A program made the position numbers and the translations under genes. From the NCBI GenBank assembly GCA_026008535.1, contig BRKX01000011.1, positions 16,066,001 through 16,130,000 of the forward strand: a stretch of 64,000 bases of DNA. Reading direction: 5' to 3'. This DNA comes from Perilla frutescens. Lineage: Eukaryota > Streptophyta > Magnoliopsida > Lamiales > Lamiaceae. Shown here piece after piece: positions 34,366 through 45,608 of this stretch (positions are counted from its first letter, which is position 1; each line of letters starts with the position of its first letter). The notes below the pieces were generated by a model. It did not search any database, was not told where the DNA came from, and saw nothing but the letters and a program-made list of their open reading frames with translations.

Positions 34366-36395
34366 TCAGTTGGGATACAGTCCAACTGATTGGCTTGATG
34401 ATTCAACGGTAGGGTGATCAGTTTCGTCATGTTTCTCAGTCGCCGCTGATGAGCTGGCTGAAGCTGAAGCTATAACTGAACTGAATTGATCATTTTGTTT
34501 GGTCAGTTGCTTAGCTTTCTTGAGACAGTTTCCGCTTCTTGAAGGGCCTAGCTGGACTAGTTGCACTGCTTTTTTTCGAGCAGTTTGAACGATTTGTAGT
34601 TGAAACAAATCCAGTTTTGTTCTTTGGCAGTTCGGGCCTTGCTGTCCTCCTCGCTTGGTGAAGGTGAAGCTGAAGAGCAACTGACGAGTTTTTCATCCTT
34701 TGATGGATGGATTGTGAAGTGCCCTTTGGTGACAGTCGAAACTGATCATTTTTCATAATCAATTGTACGCCTTTTGAACTGATGTGAGTAGGGGAGTGAC
34801 ATAGCTCTTGGATAGGAGACTTGGTGATGTGGCAGTATCCTCATCATCACTGTCTCTTTCATCAGCATGCCTTGGATTCTTCTAAGAAGCCACGGCTTCA
34901 GTATGTTATAGATGTGGTTCTATCCTTTCGGTGGCAGTTGGAGTTTGTCGTGATAGCTCAGCTGACTGACTTAATATATTATCAAAGTTCAGTTTTTGGC
35001 AAAGCGAACCAGTTGGACAGTTGACTGATTGATTTGCAATCCCAACTCCTTGAGTCATGATGCTGGTTTTGAATTCAGCTAACAAGGCGGTTGCGGGAAT
35101 CTTGTTGACAAGCCGGTGATTCATGATGTGCTGGACTTGCACAATGGTTGGAGAAAATGGATTTGACGATCCTATCCATTTAATGATCTAAGTTTCTTCA
35201 CGTTGCCAGTAGCTCATTCCATGAAAGGTAGTTAGCAAAAAGTGAGACTGGATGGACATAGAATGTCTCCAATTATACCAATAGAAATATCGGTGGAGTT
35301 GTTTGAACAGCTCTTGATCACGTTGTGCAACAAAAGAAAAGTGAGTGAGAAGGAGATTGGTCACTTCCTTTTGTGCACCTTTGACTGCATATTCACCACT
35401 ATAGAAAGTGCGAATATTTTCTTCAGTCAGCTGGAGAGGAGGGCATGTGCTTCTAAAGTAGTCCACTCCAGAGTTTGGATGAGGGATTCCAATAAATAGA
35501 ATAAGTTCATCTGGATCAGAGCAAACCTGGAAATCAACTGGCGATCCGTTCTTTGATCTTGGAGAATGAACGGTGTTGGCAGTTGAGTTGCTCGAAGTGT
35601 TGTTGCTTGTCTTTGCCTTGGCTTTTCTCTTCTTTCTTAGTGACTGAAGATGAGCAGTTCCCTTCTTGGGAATCTAGTCAGAGATAAGGACTGGTAGTGA
35701 TTCATCATTTGGAACTTTAAGCAAGTCTTCAATCATCTTGCTCATTCTTAGAGCAATACCTACTTTGGACTCAAATTTGCCAGATTTCTTTGAGTCAGAG
35801 GCCTTGTCGACTTGATGCTTGACTTGATGGAAGACAAATTCTGCCCAGTTTTCTTGTCGCCCTTCAGCAAGGTGAATCATAACCTTGTATCTTTCTTGGG
35901 TGAGTTAACTCAGACTTCCAATGGCCCCGAACATCATCTTGTTTGTTATGTCAAGTAGAACGCCATACTCGGGCTTCAGGTCAGTTTTCGCAGTTGTAAA
36001 ACTGAATTGCTTGTTGCAGGTTGAAGCTTTCCATCCTCTCCAGTATGACTCTGCAGATTCCTTAATTCTTGAACTAATGAACCTTCATGTGGAAGCTCGA
36101 ACACTTCTGCAATTGTTCTCTCAGTGATTTGTAGTAGCCGTCCTTGAATCACTAATGATATTATCTTTCCATCTGCAGATAATTTTGCTTGAAATAAAAA
36201 TTCACTCACCAAATTTTGTCTAAAGAATTTTGGTGGTGTTTCCAGGTAGTGAAGAATTCCTGTCTTGTGAAGATTTGACAGAAGGGTTGGATTGTTTGAT
36301 TCATTTAGAATCAATTGAAATTTCTTCCTATCATGGAATTTGTCTCTCATAAGTTGCTCGTTGAAAGAATTTAGAGATCTGGATAATTCGGCCAT
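34366..36395 (-). pseudogene. Gene B of the retrotransposon-borne triplet
   Basis: Starts MAELSRSLNSFNEQLMRD at 36395. Module 1 reads LVSEFLFQAKLSADGK, IISLVIQGRLLQITERTI and AEVFELPHEGSL. Module 2 (to 35674) reads LLDITNKMMFGAIGSLS, then GRQENWAEFVFHQVKHQV. Module 3 (35466-35188) reads DYFRSTCPPLQLTEENIR, LFKQLHRYFYWYNWRHSM and TTFHGMSYWQREE. A basic C-terminal tail (ARPFKKRKLSQES or the alternative frame) ends near 34366. Breaks: a stop after QLRKLT, others between modules, and frameshifts in the tail. The leader is CT-rich. A G-box ACACGTGT lies 200 bp upstream (36588-36595). Function unknown; being inside a retroelement with its own leader is unusual. Confidence 0.7.
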
Positions 36396-36587
36396 CTTTG
36401 GGGTTGGCTGGGATTTTGGAAAATTTCAAGAGCTTTGAGAGAGAGAAAATTTTTAAAGCGAAGGAAGAGTATTTTTAAGAGGCTTGAAGGAGAGGGCTTT
36501 TTATGAGTGTTTGGGCAGGCTCATAGATCTAATAGTTGGAATGATATTAGCCCCTGGCCTCTTTTGGTCATTGGCATGTAATGACTT

Positions 36588-36595
36588 TAACACGT
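36588..36595. promoter_or_regulatory. G-box upstream of gene B
   Basis: ACACGTGT, a palindromic G-box core. Gene C has the same octamer at a similar distance (about 43698-43705). Confidence 0.4.
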
Positions 36596-36667
36596 GTCAT
36601 TATCTTGCAACGGTCAAAATTTTCAAAAATAAATACGAAGTTCAACATTTATTTGAAAAAAAATAAT

Positions 36668-36670
<3 letters not shown>

Positions 36671-36706
<36 letters not shown>
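36671..36706. repeat. (TA)n microsatellite
   Basis: About 18 TA units between genes B and C. Confidence 0.9.
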
Positions 36707-36707
<1 letters not shown>

Positions 36708-39595
36708 ATAATAAATAATTACAAACTAAATTACAAGAAGTAAACTTAGGGCTTTCTAATCAGTTTGAACTTGATCAGCCACTTAGTCCTTCTTGTGATC
36801 AGTTTTCCTCCTTTTGGCAAGAGGTTCTGTGATGTCATCTTCCTCATCCTTATCGCTGCTTGATGACTCAGTTTCAGCTGACTGGAGTCTTGGATGAGCT
36901 TGCAACCGCTGGATTTGCTCAGTGTGCAGTTTAACCTGTTGCTGCAGGCTGTGGATCAGTTCCACATAATAGGTAGGGAGCTGAACTATAGAGCTGCTTG
37001 GTTGAGCATTGAACTGAACTGCTCTTGAGTCAGCTTCCTCGCCTGCTTCAGTTCCTCGCAAGGGACTATGTGGGATAGTTCATCCGTGTCCATACTAACT
37101 TGGTAGGCAAGTTGATCATCTTTTTGAGCTGACTGATCAGTCTCAGCTGGCTCTGGAGTAGCTGGAGGAATAGATGAGGTGCCTACTTTGTCAGCAGTTG
37201 GTTCTTGTGAAAAGACTGCCTGGGGCTCAGCTGCCTCCTTAGTCTTCTCAGCTGACTCCTCTGATTCTTCAGGAATGATGTTGATTTCAACTTTAGCTTC
37301 GTGAGGAGATTTCTCAGAGTGAAGTTCTCTCATCACTTCATCAATGAGATCATCCACTGAGGTGAGTGTTTGATTTCTTTCTTCAGTTGATGGTTGTCCA
37401 GACTAATGGATTTGTGATTTCTTCATTAATTCATTGAATAGCCATTTGTGTTGAACACGTGAGTGCGTCCATCTTTCCCTTTCTTTTTCTGTAGTGATGA
37501 CGGGCAGTTCTAACCTTTGACGCTTACACAGTTCGTCAAACACATCTTTCATTGAGCCTTCTGATGGATTTGAGCACTCTTTCCTCAGCTGTAGCTGCCT
37601 CATAAGATGTTTGCCCTTAGTGATTCCGGCATTCTCACTGTCCGTCCACCATAGGCTCCATTCTTCTTCTCGCCTCTAGAAACTCATTCCATGGAACGCG
37701 AGTAATGAAAAGAAGGGTTTTGATGGATACACATGTCTCCATAAAAACCAATAGATGTACCTGGTCAAAGTGTGGAAGAGTTCTTCATGACCAGTTAATT
37801 CATGAGCGTAGTGTTGAGCCATATGCTTCTGTGTTGTCTCATCAGCCCATTTCTTCACAGATTCTCCTTGTGAGTAGGCTCTTATGTTTCCCTCAACTTG
37901 ATCCATTAGGGGGGCACGTCATTTGAAAGTAATCTGCCCCAGCTCCATCGTGAGGAATTCCTCTTGCAGGGATGATATCTTCTGGATTCTCACACAAAGC
38001 CATATCCTCAACAGTTAGATTTGGTGGAACTGTTGGATCTGGCAAGGGACTTGATTCCTTTCTCTTCTTAGATTGAGGAAGTAAGATCCTTCTCCTTTTT
38101 GTTTGACCAGTTTGCTTCCTCTTTGGAGCTGATCTGACAGCTGCTTGTCTGGCTGAGTGCCCAGCAGTGTCAGCTCTAATTGCAACTGAACTCTGTTGCT
38201 TGGTAAATGATCTCAGTTGGGCTGATGTACTGGTTCCAGCTGCAATTGAACTTGACCCAGTTTGTCGTCTCAGTGTCAAGGAACCAACTAGGGACCTAAA
38301 TCTCTGAGCCAGAGGAATGTCATCGTCAGAGTCATCCTGAGATCTGCCAGTAACTTGCTTCTTTCCCTTGCCTTCAGCTGCAGGCTTCTTTCCTTTTGAC
38401 TAGTCAGTTTGATCAGGATCAATTTCCACGATTTTGAGTGGTTTTGAAATGAAGTCATTGCTGACTATGGTTTTGAACTCCATTTCCTCAGTCATCCAAG
38501 AAAACTGTTTCTCCAGAATAATGCTCACTCGACTGATGTATCTAATTCTTTGAGGGAATTTAATATTATCCCAGCGACTTTCCATGACATCAACGTATCT
38601 CTTCAGTTGATCGAAAAAGTATTGTGCCCAGTTGATCTTCATTCAGTTGTAGATGGCGGTGCAGATCTTGTATTTTGTTTCTGACATTTCAGATTGACTG
38701 CTAGTTGTCCCTACCATAATTTTTGAGACGATGGCAGCGAGCACCTGATATTCATCTTGAAACTTTGAGATGAGATGATTACTTTTATACGGTTGAGTTT
38801 CGCCTTCCTTTTTCCAGAAGTCATATGCTTCCTGGAAATTGATTTGAACTTCTTCCAGCTTGAGTCCATTGTTAGATAGCTCGAACATGTTGCTTAGAGA
38901 TTCGGCTGTCACGATGATCTCATGTCCTCTTACTTCAGATCTGATCTCTTTGGGATTTGAAGAACCATTTGAATTTAAGAAAAATTCAGCAACTGGTTCT
39001 GGGTAAATATGTTCTGAAAATACCTCCAAGAACGTCTTCAGCTTGGCTTGAGAAAGCTTTTCGATGATTATTCCACTTAGAGGAGAAGCTTTGCAGGCTT
39101 GAAGGAATCCAGCTGGGTTGAAACTTATCTCTGTCAAGTTTTTCACAAAATACTTTAGAGTCATCTCCAGACTGGCCACTACAAGAAAATCGGAAATAGA
39201 CAACAATCGATAGACAACGGGTTTTTCTAAAACCGTTGTCTTTCTCAGTATAGACAACGGCTATACACTCAGCCGTTGTCTATCTCCGCGTTTTTTTATT
39301 TTTTTATTATTTTTCATACATTCAACGGTCAACTGAACTGTTGTCTAGATATGAACAGACAACGACTTCTCCTTAAGGGTTGTCTATCTCCGTTCTCTCT
39401 TTAGACAACACTATAGTGACAACACGTTATTTAACCGTTGTCGTGTAGAGAGCTTGAAACGACGTCGTTTCATCTAAAAATTCAATTTTTTTAATCGAAT
39501 CGAATTCATCATCTCATTTCCCACCCAAATGAAAAATACCCTAACATACTAACACACAGCCGCACCTCTCAATTGAAGACAGACTCATCGCCGCC

Positions 39596-40234
39596 GTCTT
39601 CTCCAATGCACAGCGCCGTCGTCGTCAAAACATAGCTCCGCTTCCGCCGCCGTCTGCAAGACACAACACCACCGCCGTCTGCAAGACGCAACACCACCGC
39701 CGTCTGTAATACACAGCAACACAGCTCCGCCATTTAATTTGTTAGTCTCTCTCTCTCTCTCTCTATACCTCTCCTTAAAAATTACGTCATGGAATTGGAT
39801 GATATGGAACGTGATGTCAGGTTTGATTGCACAAAATTGAGGGCTTTTTTATTGAGTTCTTGATTCTTCTCATTTCTGAATTTTGTTGTTCTTTTCTTTA
39901 TGTTAATTGAGGGCTCCGTCGTCTTCTCCAATGCACAGCGCCGTCGTTGTCAAAACATAGCTCCGCTTCCGCCGCCGTCTGCAAGACACAGCACCACCAC
40001 CGTCTGCAAGACGTAGCACCACTGCCGTCTGTAATAAACAGCAACACAGCTCCGCCATTTAATTTGTTAGTCTCTCTCTCTCTCTCTCTCCTTTAAAATT
40101 ATGTTATGGAATTGGAAGATATGGAACTTGATGTCAGGTTTGATTGCACAAAATTGAGGGCTTTTTTATTGAGTTTTTGATTCTTTTCATTTCTGAAATT
40201 TGTTGTTCTTTTCTTTATGTGAATTGAGGGCTCT
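39596..40234. repeat. 325-bp direct duplication inside the CACTA element
   Basis: Two adjacent copies start at 39596 and 39921, both beginning GTCTTCTCCAATGCACAGCG. They continue through 'ctccgcttccgccgccgtct', a (CT)n run, 'gatatggaac' and 'gattgcacaaaattgagggc'. Inside each copy 'accgccgtctgcaagac' is itself repeated. Looks like a duplicated 5' leader of a captured gene. Confidence 0.88.
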
Positions 40235-43055
40235 GCGTTGAATGCAAAGCAAGGATGTAAAGTGGGAAAAATTTCAGAGTAGAACTAATTGCTTTATTTT
40301 TGTAAGCTGTGTTTCATGTCTTGAACATTTTTCAAATATCCTGTATTCCATACCTTATTTTTTCAGATAAATCAAAAGCTCGAAATAGTAGCGATTCTAA
40401 GAAGGAACTAGGAATTCCGAAAGAACCAACAACCCATATCCTGTGTTTTTCTTTTATATTTTGATCTCTGTCTTGCAAGTAAATTTATATATCGAGTGTT
40501 GAGCTAATTTTAAAATAAGTGTGAGGTAATTTAGATGAAGGTAGCTGCTTATGGTAAGTTGGTGACTGTACTTTTTTGTTATTTTTATGCCTCTGGATTG
40601 TACATCAGATATTGTATGATGCTAGAGTTTCTGCGGTGGAATGAGCTGTAAATATATACCTAATTATTAGTTGAGTATGCAAAACATATACCTATTCCTT
40701 AGTTAAGTAAATAACACTGCACCTAAAATTCCAGCACATTTTGAAAACGTGCTGCTAAAAAGATTCTTACTCAGTGTTCTAAGATCAGTGCATTTTAGGC
40801 ATTCACATCACCTTTCTTCCTTCTTTAGGGCTAAAATTATTTTTTCTGAGAATTAATAGTGCACACCTAATTGTTGGTTTGGGCATTTGACAACATTAGT
40901 GATGTGGCATTGTAGAGTAGACTTTTATGGTTGTAGATTTGATTGGTTGAAGTATTGGTGGGTTTATACGCATTTGTAGATATTAGTTAGATGGAGAGTG
41001 GACATTTCTTGATTAGTGCAAAATTTACATTGTTCAGCGCGTGTGAATAGCCCAACTGACTTGTTAAAGTGATTCTTATCTTGTTCGGGGGATTTATTTC
41101 TTTGTAATCTTTGGCTTCATGTTCATAATTTTGTTTTGCTGGTATTGATTGAGTGATCAGTGATGAGTGTTTAGTTATGGAGTGATCACTTTCTATATGC
41201 TGCATTGAGTAATTTAGTATTAATTTGCTCAGTTTCGGATGGGGCACTGGGGAATTATAGATTTTCGGCTTGCTTCAGTGAGGGTTGTTTTAGAAAGGGG
41301 ACATTTTGATGGTGTTGCCATGAATTTATTAGACTTCTTATTTTATAGGTTGAGCACTGATGGACTATAAATGTGTGTTTGGAAAAATATTAACCTGTCA
41401 ATATACTGCGATGCTGTAGTGTATGCTAGAACTCTGCCCCTACAAGATTTTGTATATTCACGAAAGATGCTCTAAGAGATGGCCCTGCACTTTTTACAAT
41501 TTTCAAAAGAACAGAACTACCCCATATAGCTTGATTCTCGGACTCTCATTTAGTTACTAATTATTTAGAAATCACACTATAAGTTCGATGCATGATGGCT
41601 AAAATCTTCTTAACATGTATGGTGTGCTTTTAGGATATTGAAACCATGCTCAAGGAGAAAAAGTAAGTTTCTGAGCCTGAAATTACTCGAGAAAAGATAA
41701 ACTAATCAAACTGACATTTAAATGAAGCCTTTCTAGTCTATACTCACTAATTTCATCTCCATGACAAGTTTTATCATGCCTATGACAACTACATGATGTA
41801 TGCTTTCCCGGTCAGTCTTTAGTTATATAATTACAATATCCTGTGAGATTATTTTACCATAATCAGCGTGGTTTTCATATTTAATTCAAATGACTTATTT
41901 TTTAGCATGATGAATTAAAGCCTCTGACAAAAACATTCACAAATTCTCTAAGTGAGCTTGGAAATCTGAAGTTGAGTATTATACCTGAAAAGTTCACTCT
42001 AATAAGCTAAAGACATGTTTAATAACTCTATATTCTTCCTGAAGGTACTGCTTGCATTAATATACACAGAATGATACAGACATCTATTGTCTATTGGTTG
42101 TACTGCAGTGCCATTGAATTTTTTACCATGATAAGGTTCTCTTGTTTAGTTTTGATTTTACTCATGGCTCATGGCGTGATGAGTATATAATGTTGCACTT
42201 GAATTGATCTCATGTTGTATCCCGACAAAATTCTATGTGCAGTACGGTGTGATGGAGAATGAGATAACAGAAACAAGCACATCTGGTTGTGGTATGAACT
42301 CTCTTCTTTCTCACACATACACACAAATACACACAGAAACACCTTGCAATTTTGGTGCTTGTTTTTATACCACTACAACGCCTTTTAAGGTTGGTATGAC
42401 AGTTATCTTGCTATTGTTTTTGTGCCCGTTATTATTTCTTTAGGCAGTGATCTTTTTGCTATTTTATGTTTTGCACTACTTGACCTGGAGTTCAATTATA
42501 AGTTACACTTGAGTATTTAACTATCACTAGGTACCATGAAGCTGACATGAGGACAGAAAGAGCAACGTACTGGCAACTTACAAGCCTACAAGCATTTTGG
42601 CCCGGCCTTCAGGTATATATTGGCAACTCATAGTATTTCCTCACCAATTTGAATGTGGAAGCATTCTTGATTTTTGTTGTGGTAGTCAGGTTCTTGTTGG
42701 GGATGTCGTTGCGGCCAACTTGTCACATCGTGAATTTTTCTATGTATGGCAGAAATTTGGATATGAACTAATGTATTTGGATCTTTTACTTGAGTATTTT
42801 GGATATTTGGATAAGTATTTGGGATTCTGAATATTGATGAATGTAATTGTACATTGTATTTATTATGTTATATGAAGTTCATTATTGTTTACTTTTAATT
42901 ATTTGACATTTTGGGAAAATTTGTAAGTAAGCAGGTCTGGAATTAGATTAAAAAAAACCTAAAAAATAAAAAACAAAGGACAACGGTCAGAAAAAACGTT
43001 GTTGATTTTTTTAAAAAATACAACGGTCAATATACACGTTGTCTATAATGTAATA

Positions 43056-43259
43056 GACAATGGGTTTTGGACGTTGTCTATTAGCGAAGACCCGTTGTCT
43101 ATAAGTAAACAGACAACGGGTTTTGGACGTTGTCTATTAGCGAACACCCGTTGTCTATAAGTAAACAAGCAACGGATTTTGGACGTTGTCTATTAGCGAA
43201 CACCCGTTGTCTATAAGTAAACAGACAACGGATTTTGGACGTTGTCTATTAGCGTCCGC
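43056..43259. repeat. 56-bp tandem repeat near the CACTA right end
   Basis: About 3.6 copies start at 43056, 43112, 43168 and 43224. Each unit holds GACAACGGGTTTTGGACGTT and ACCCGTTGTCTATAAGTAAA, that is, inverted copies of the subterminal word. Confidence 0.9.
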
Positions 43260-43535
43260 TAATAGACAACACTCCTATTAACAACGCCCGATTTTTTAAC
43301 AGACAACGGGTAATACCCGTTATCTATAGCCGATTTTCTTGTAGTGGGCGGAAATTGAATCTCCTGTGAGTTGGGTTTTGAGCCATAATGCTTTGATGAG
43401 AGATTAATTTGTAAGGCTGACGAATTGATCTTTGAGGGATGAAGAGTTTTGTTTTTGCTCAGAGACGAGAGATAGGGAGAAATGGATAAGTCGTCAGTAA
43501 AAGTGAGAAACTTATCTCGAGTATTCAGCCATCTT

Positions 43536-43544
43536 ATTTATATA
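43536..43544 (-). promoter_or_regulatory. TATA box of gene C
   Basis: In gene orientation TATATAAAT, about 150 bp before the ATG at 43386, with a CT-rich leader between. This is a normal plant gene promoter layout in a place where a retroelement would usually rely on its LTR. Confidence 0.6.
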
Positions 43545-44146
43545 GTGAGATAAGGCTCATCCAACGGTTGGGACGTTTCGTATGCCTTGATTTCAACGGT
43601 CGGATTAATTCAATTGACCCCTCGATTGGCCTTTCATTTCTATCCGTTGGGGATAAATGAGGAGAGAGAGAGAAAGTTCAATGGTAATATTTGAGTGACA
43701 CGTGTTTTTACCGTTTCCACTATTGAAATTTTGAACTTATCTTTTTATCTCTAGTAGTTTCTTCTTGGCTTGAAACTGATTACATCATCAGTTGGCTTCG
43801 ACTGTAGCTGATGATCTTTCTGTTGATCAGCTCCAACTGAGATGCTTTGTCATCAGTTCCCTACTGGTCTTGACTGCTTGGGCCTTCATTCAGCTATTTC
43901 TCAGTTCAGCTGTTCATCAGTTCTGCTGCTTTCCTTCAGCTCGTTCTTGAACTGACTGGATCATCAGTTTGAGCAAATGAACTGATGATTTAGTTGAGCT
44001 GATGGAGTAGACTGATCAGTTTCAGTTTACTTTCTCTACACAGCTTCTTGCTTCATTTCAAACTGATAGCTTATGTATCCAACTGATTAGTTTCACGACT
44101 TTTTCAGTTATGAACTGCTCATTCTGATGAGTTAAAGCTTTTCACT

Positions 44147-45608
44147 TCAATTCCTCTCTTCAGCTGGAGTGATTCCTTGGCCTTTTTCTTCCATTTGATC
44201 ATCTTCATCTTTTGATGCTAGCTCAAGTAGTCCCAATTGTATGCATAGCTCCATAAACCTTGCTTCAGGCAGTGGTTTGGTGAAGATGTCAGCTATCTGC
44301 TTCTCAGTGTTGACATATTTGATGCATATGTCCTTCTTCTTGATGTGATCTCTGATGAAGTGATGTCTTATGTCAATGTGCTTAGTTCTTGAATGCAGAA
44401 CTGGATTCTGAGATATTGCAATTGCGCTATTGTTGTCACAGTAGATAGGTACTTCTTCAGTTTCGACTTTGTAGTTCTTCAACTGTTGCTTCATCCAGAG
44501 TACCTGAGCACAGCAGCTTCCAGCAGCTACATATTCTGCTTCAGTTGTTGACGTGGCAACTGAGTGCTACTTCTTGCTAAACCAGGATATCAGTTTGCTT
44601 CCAAGAAACTGACATGTTCCACTAGTGCTTTTTATGTTGATCTTGCATCCACCAAAGTCTGAATCTGAATAACCAATTAGACTCAAACTGTCATCTCTGG
44701 GATACCATAGTACAAGATTTATGGTTCCTTTGAGATATTTGATAATCCTCTTTGCTACTTCAAGATGACTTTTCTTTGGGTTAGCTTGAAACCGTGCGCA
44801 TAGACCGACTGAATAGGAGATGTCTGGTCGGCTAGCTGTTAGGTAAAGTAGTGATCCAATGATTTCTCTGTAATATGTCTGGCTAACTGATTCTCCTTCT
44901 TCATCAAGAGTTAGCTGAACTGATGTATTCATAGGAATCTTAAGAGTTTTTCCTTTACTAACTCCAAACTTCTTGACCGAATCTTGTGCATAGATCTTTG
45001 CTTTTTGATCCAAAAATTATGTCATCCACATAAATTTGAACCATTAAGATCTCAGTTGATCGTTCTATTTGGAATAGAGTTCGATCAATGACTCCCTTTT
45101 GAAACCCATTTTTCAGCAAAAATATTGTGAGAGTTTCATACCATGCTCTAGGAGCTTGTTTCAGTCCGTAGAGGGCCTTCTTCAGTTTGAAGACTTGATC
45201 ACCAATTTCAAAGCCTGGCGGTTGCTCGACATACACGTCCTCCTTGAGCATTCCTTGAAGAAAAGCACTCTTGACATCCATTTGGTAGACTGTGAAATTG
45301 AAGTGAGCTGCATAGGCTAGGAACAGTCTGATGGCTTCCAATCTTACAACTGGTGCGAATGTCTCATCAAAGTCGATCCCTTCACTTTGCGAGTATCCTT
45401 TGGCTACCAGTCTCGCCTTGTTCCTTGTGATCACACCTTGTTCATCCAGTTTATTGCGAAAAACCCATTTTGTACTAATGACCTTTTGGGTTTTTGGTCT
45501 ATCGACAAGAAACCATACGTCATTTCTTGTGAACTGATTCAGTTTTTCTTGCATGGCCATGATCCAGTCTGAATCTTCTAAGGCTTCTTCGATGTTTGCT
45601 GGTTCAGT
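44147..45608 (-). pseudogene. Reverse transcriptase and RNase H, Sirevirus-like element
   Basis: RT (45560-44990) has KWVFRNKLDEQGVITRNKAR, FAPVVRLEAIRLFLAYAAHF, QMDVKSAFLQGMLKEDVYVE and KKALYGLKQAPRAWYETL, with an intact catalytic box QIYVDDIIFGS. Right after FGS, at about 45013, a deletion removes roughly 35-45 codons (the EFEMSMMGEL-type region) and shifts the frame to KAKIYAQDSVKKFGV. RNase H continues in that frame: RIIKYLKGTINLVLWYPRDD, a CAG-to-TAG type stop at 44567-44569, then STTEAEYVAAGSCC and HSRTKHIDIRHHFIRDHIKK. It ends at 44147 with GQGITPAEERN. Confidence 0.9.

Larger units (their letters stand above)
39177..43346. mobile_element. CACTA (En/Spm-type) element, non-autonomous
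   Basis: 4170 bp with target duplication GGC (39174-39176 and 43347-43349) and ends CACTACAAGAAAATCGG, matching in inverse at 43330-43346. Subterminal regions repeat TAGACAACGG / CCGTTGTCTA many times in both orientations, as expected for CACTA transposase-binding sites. No TNP2 transposase frame is visible. The interior has gene-like pieces (CT-rich leaders, short possible exons such as MENEITETSTSG near 42252) that could be captured host DNA. It interrupts module 1 of gene C. Confidence 0.93.
36783..43386 (-). pseudogene. Gene C of the retrotransposon-borne triplet, split by a CACTA element
   Basis: The best-preserved copy. A first ATG is at 43386 (MAQNPTHRRFN); the main frame enters at 39176, after the CACTA insertion. 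Module 1: MTLKYFVKNLTEISFNPAGF, PVAEFFLNSNGSSNPK, SEVRGHEIIVTAESLSNMFE. Module 2, past a CGA-to-TGA type stop at 38643: MKINWAQYFFDQLKRYVDV, then FPQRIRYISRVSIILEKQF. A basic Ser/Lys-rich linker has KRKQTGQTKRRR. Module 3 (37906-37676): LFHTLTRYIYWFLWRHVY, LLAFHGMSF. The C-terminus has a coiled-coil stretch (YYVELIHSLQQQVKLHTEQI) and ends LAKRRKTDHKKD, a possible nuclear signal. Breaks: a frameshift in a run of six C (about 37913-37918), others near 37000, and stops explained by C-to-T. Function unknown; an env-like or accessory role is only inference. Confidence 0.75.

Noticed and set aside
42597..42830. 77-residue frame inside the CACTA as a transposase piece
   Set aside because: No TNP2 or TNPA-like motifs; overlaps the AT-rich right part.
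43056..43259. 56-bp periodic repeat as a CRISPR or satellite array
   Set aside because: It is the subterminal repeat of a CACTA element, with no spacers.
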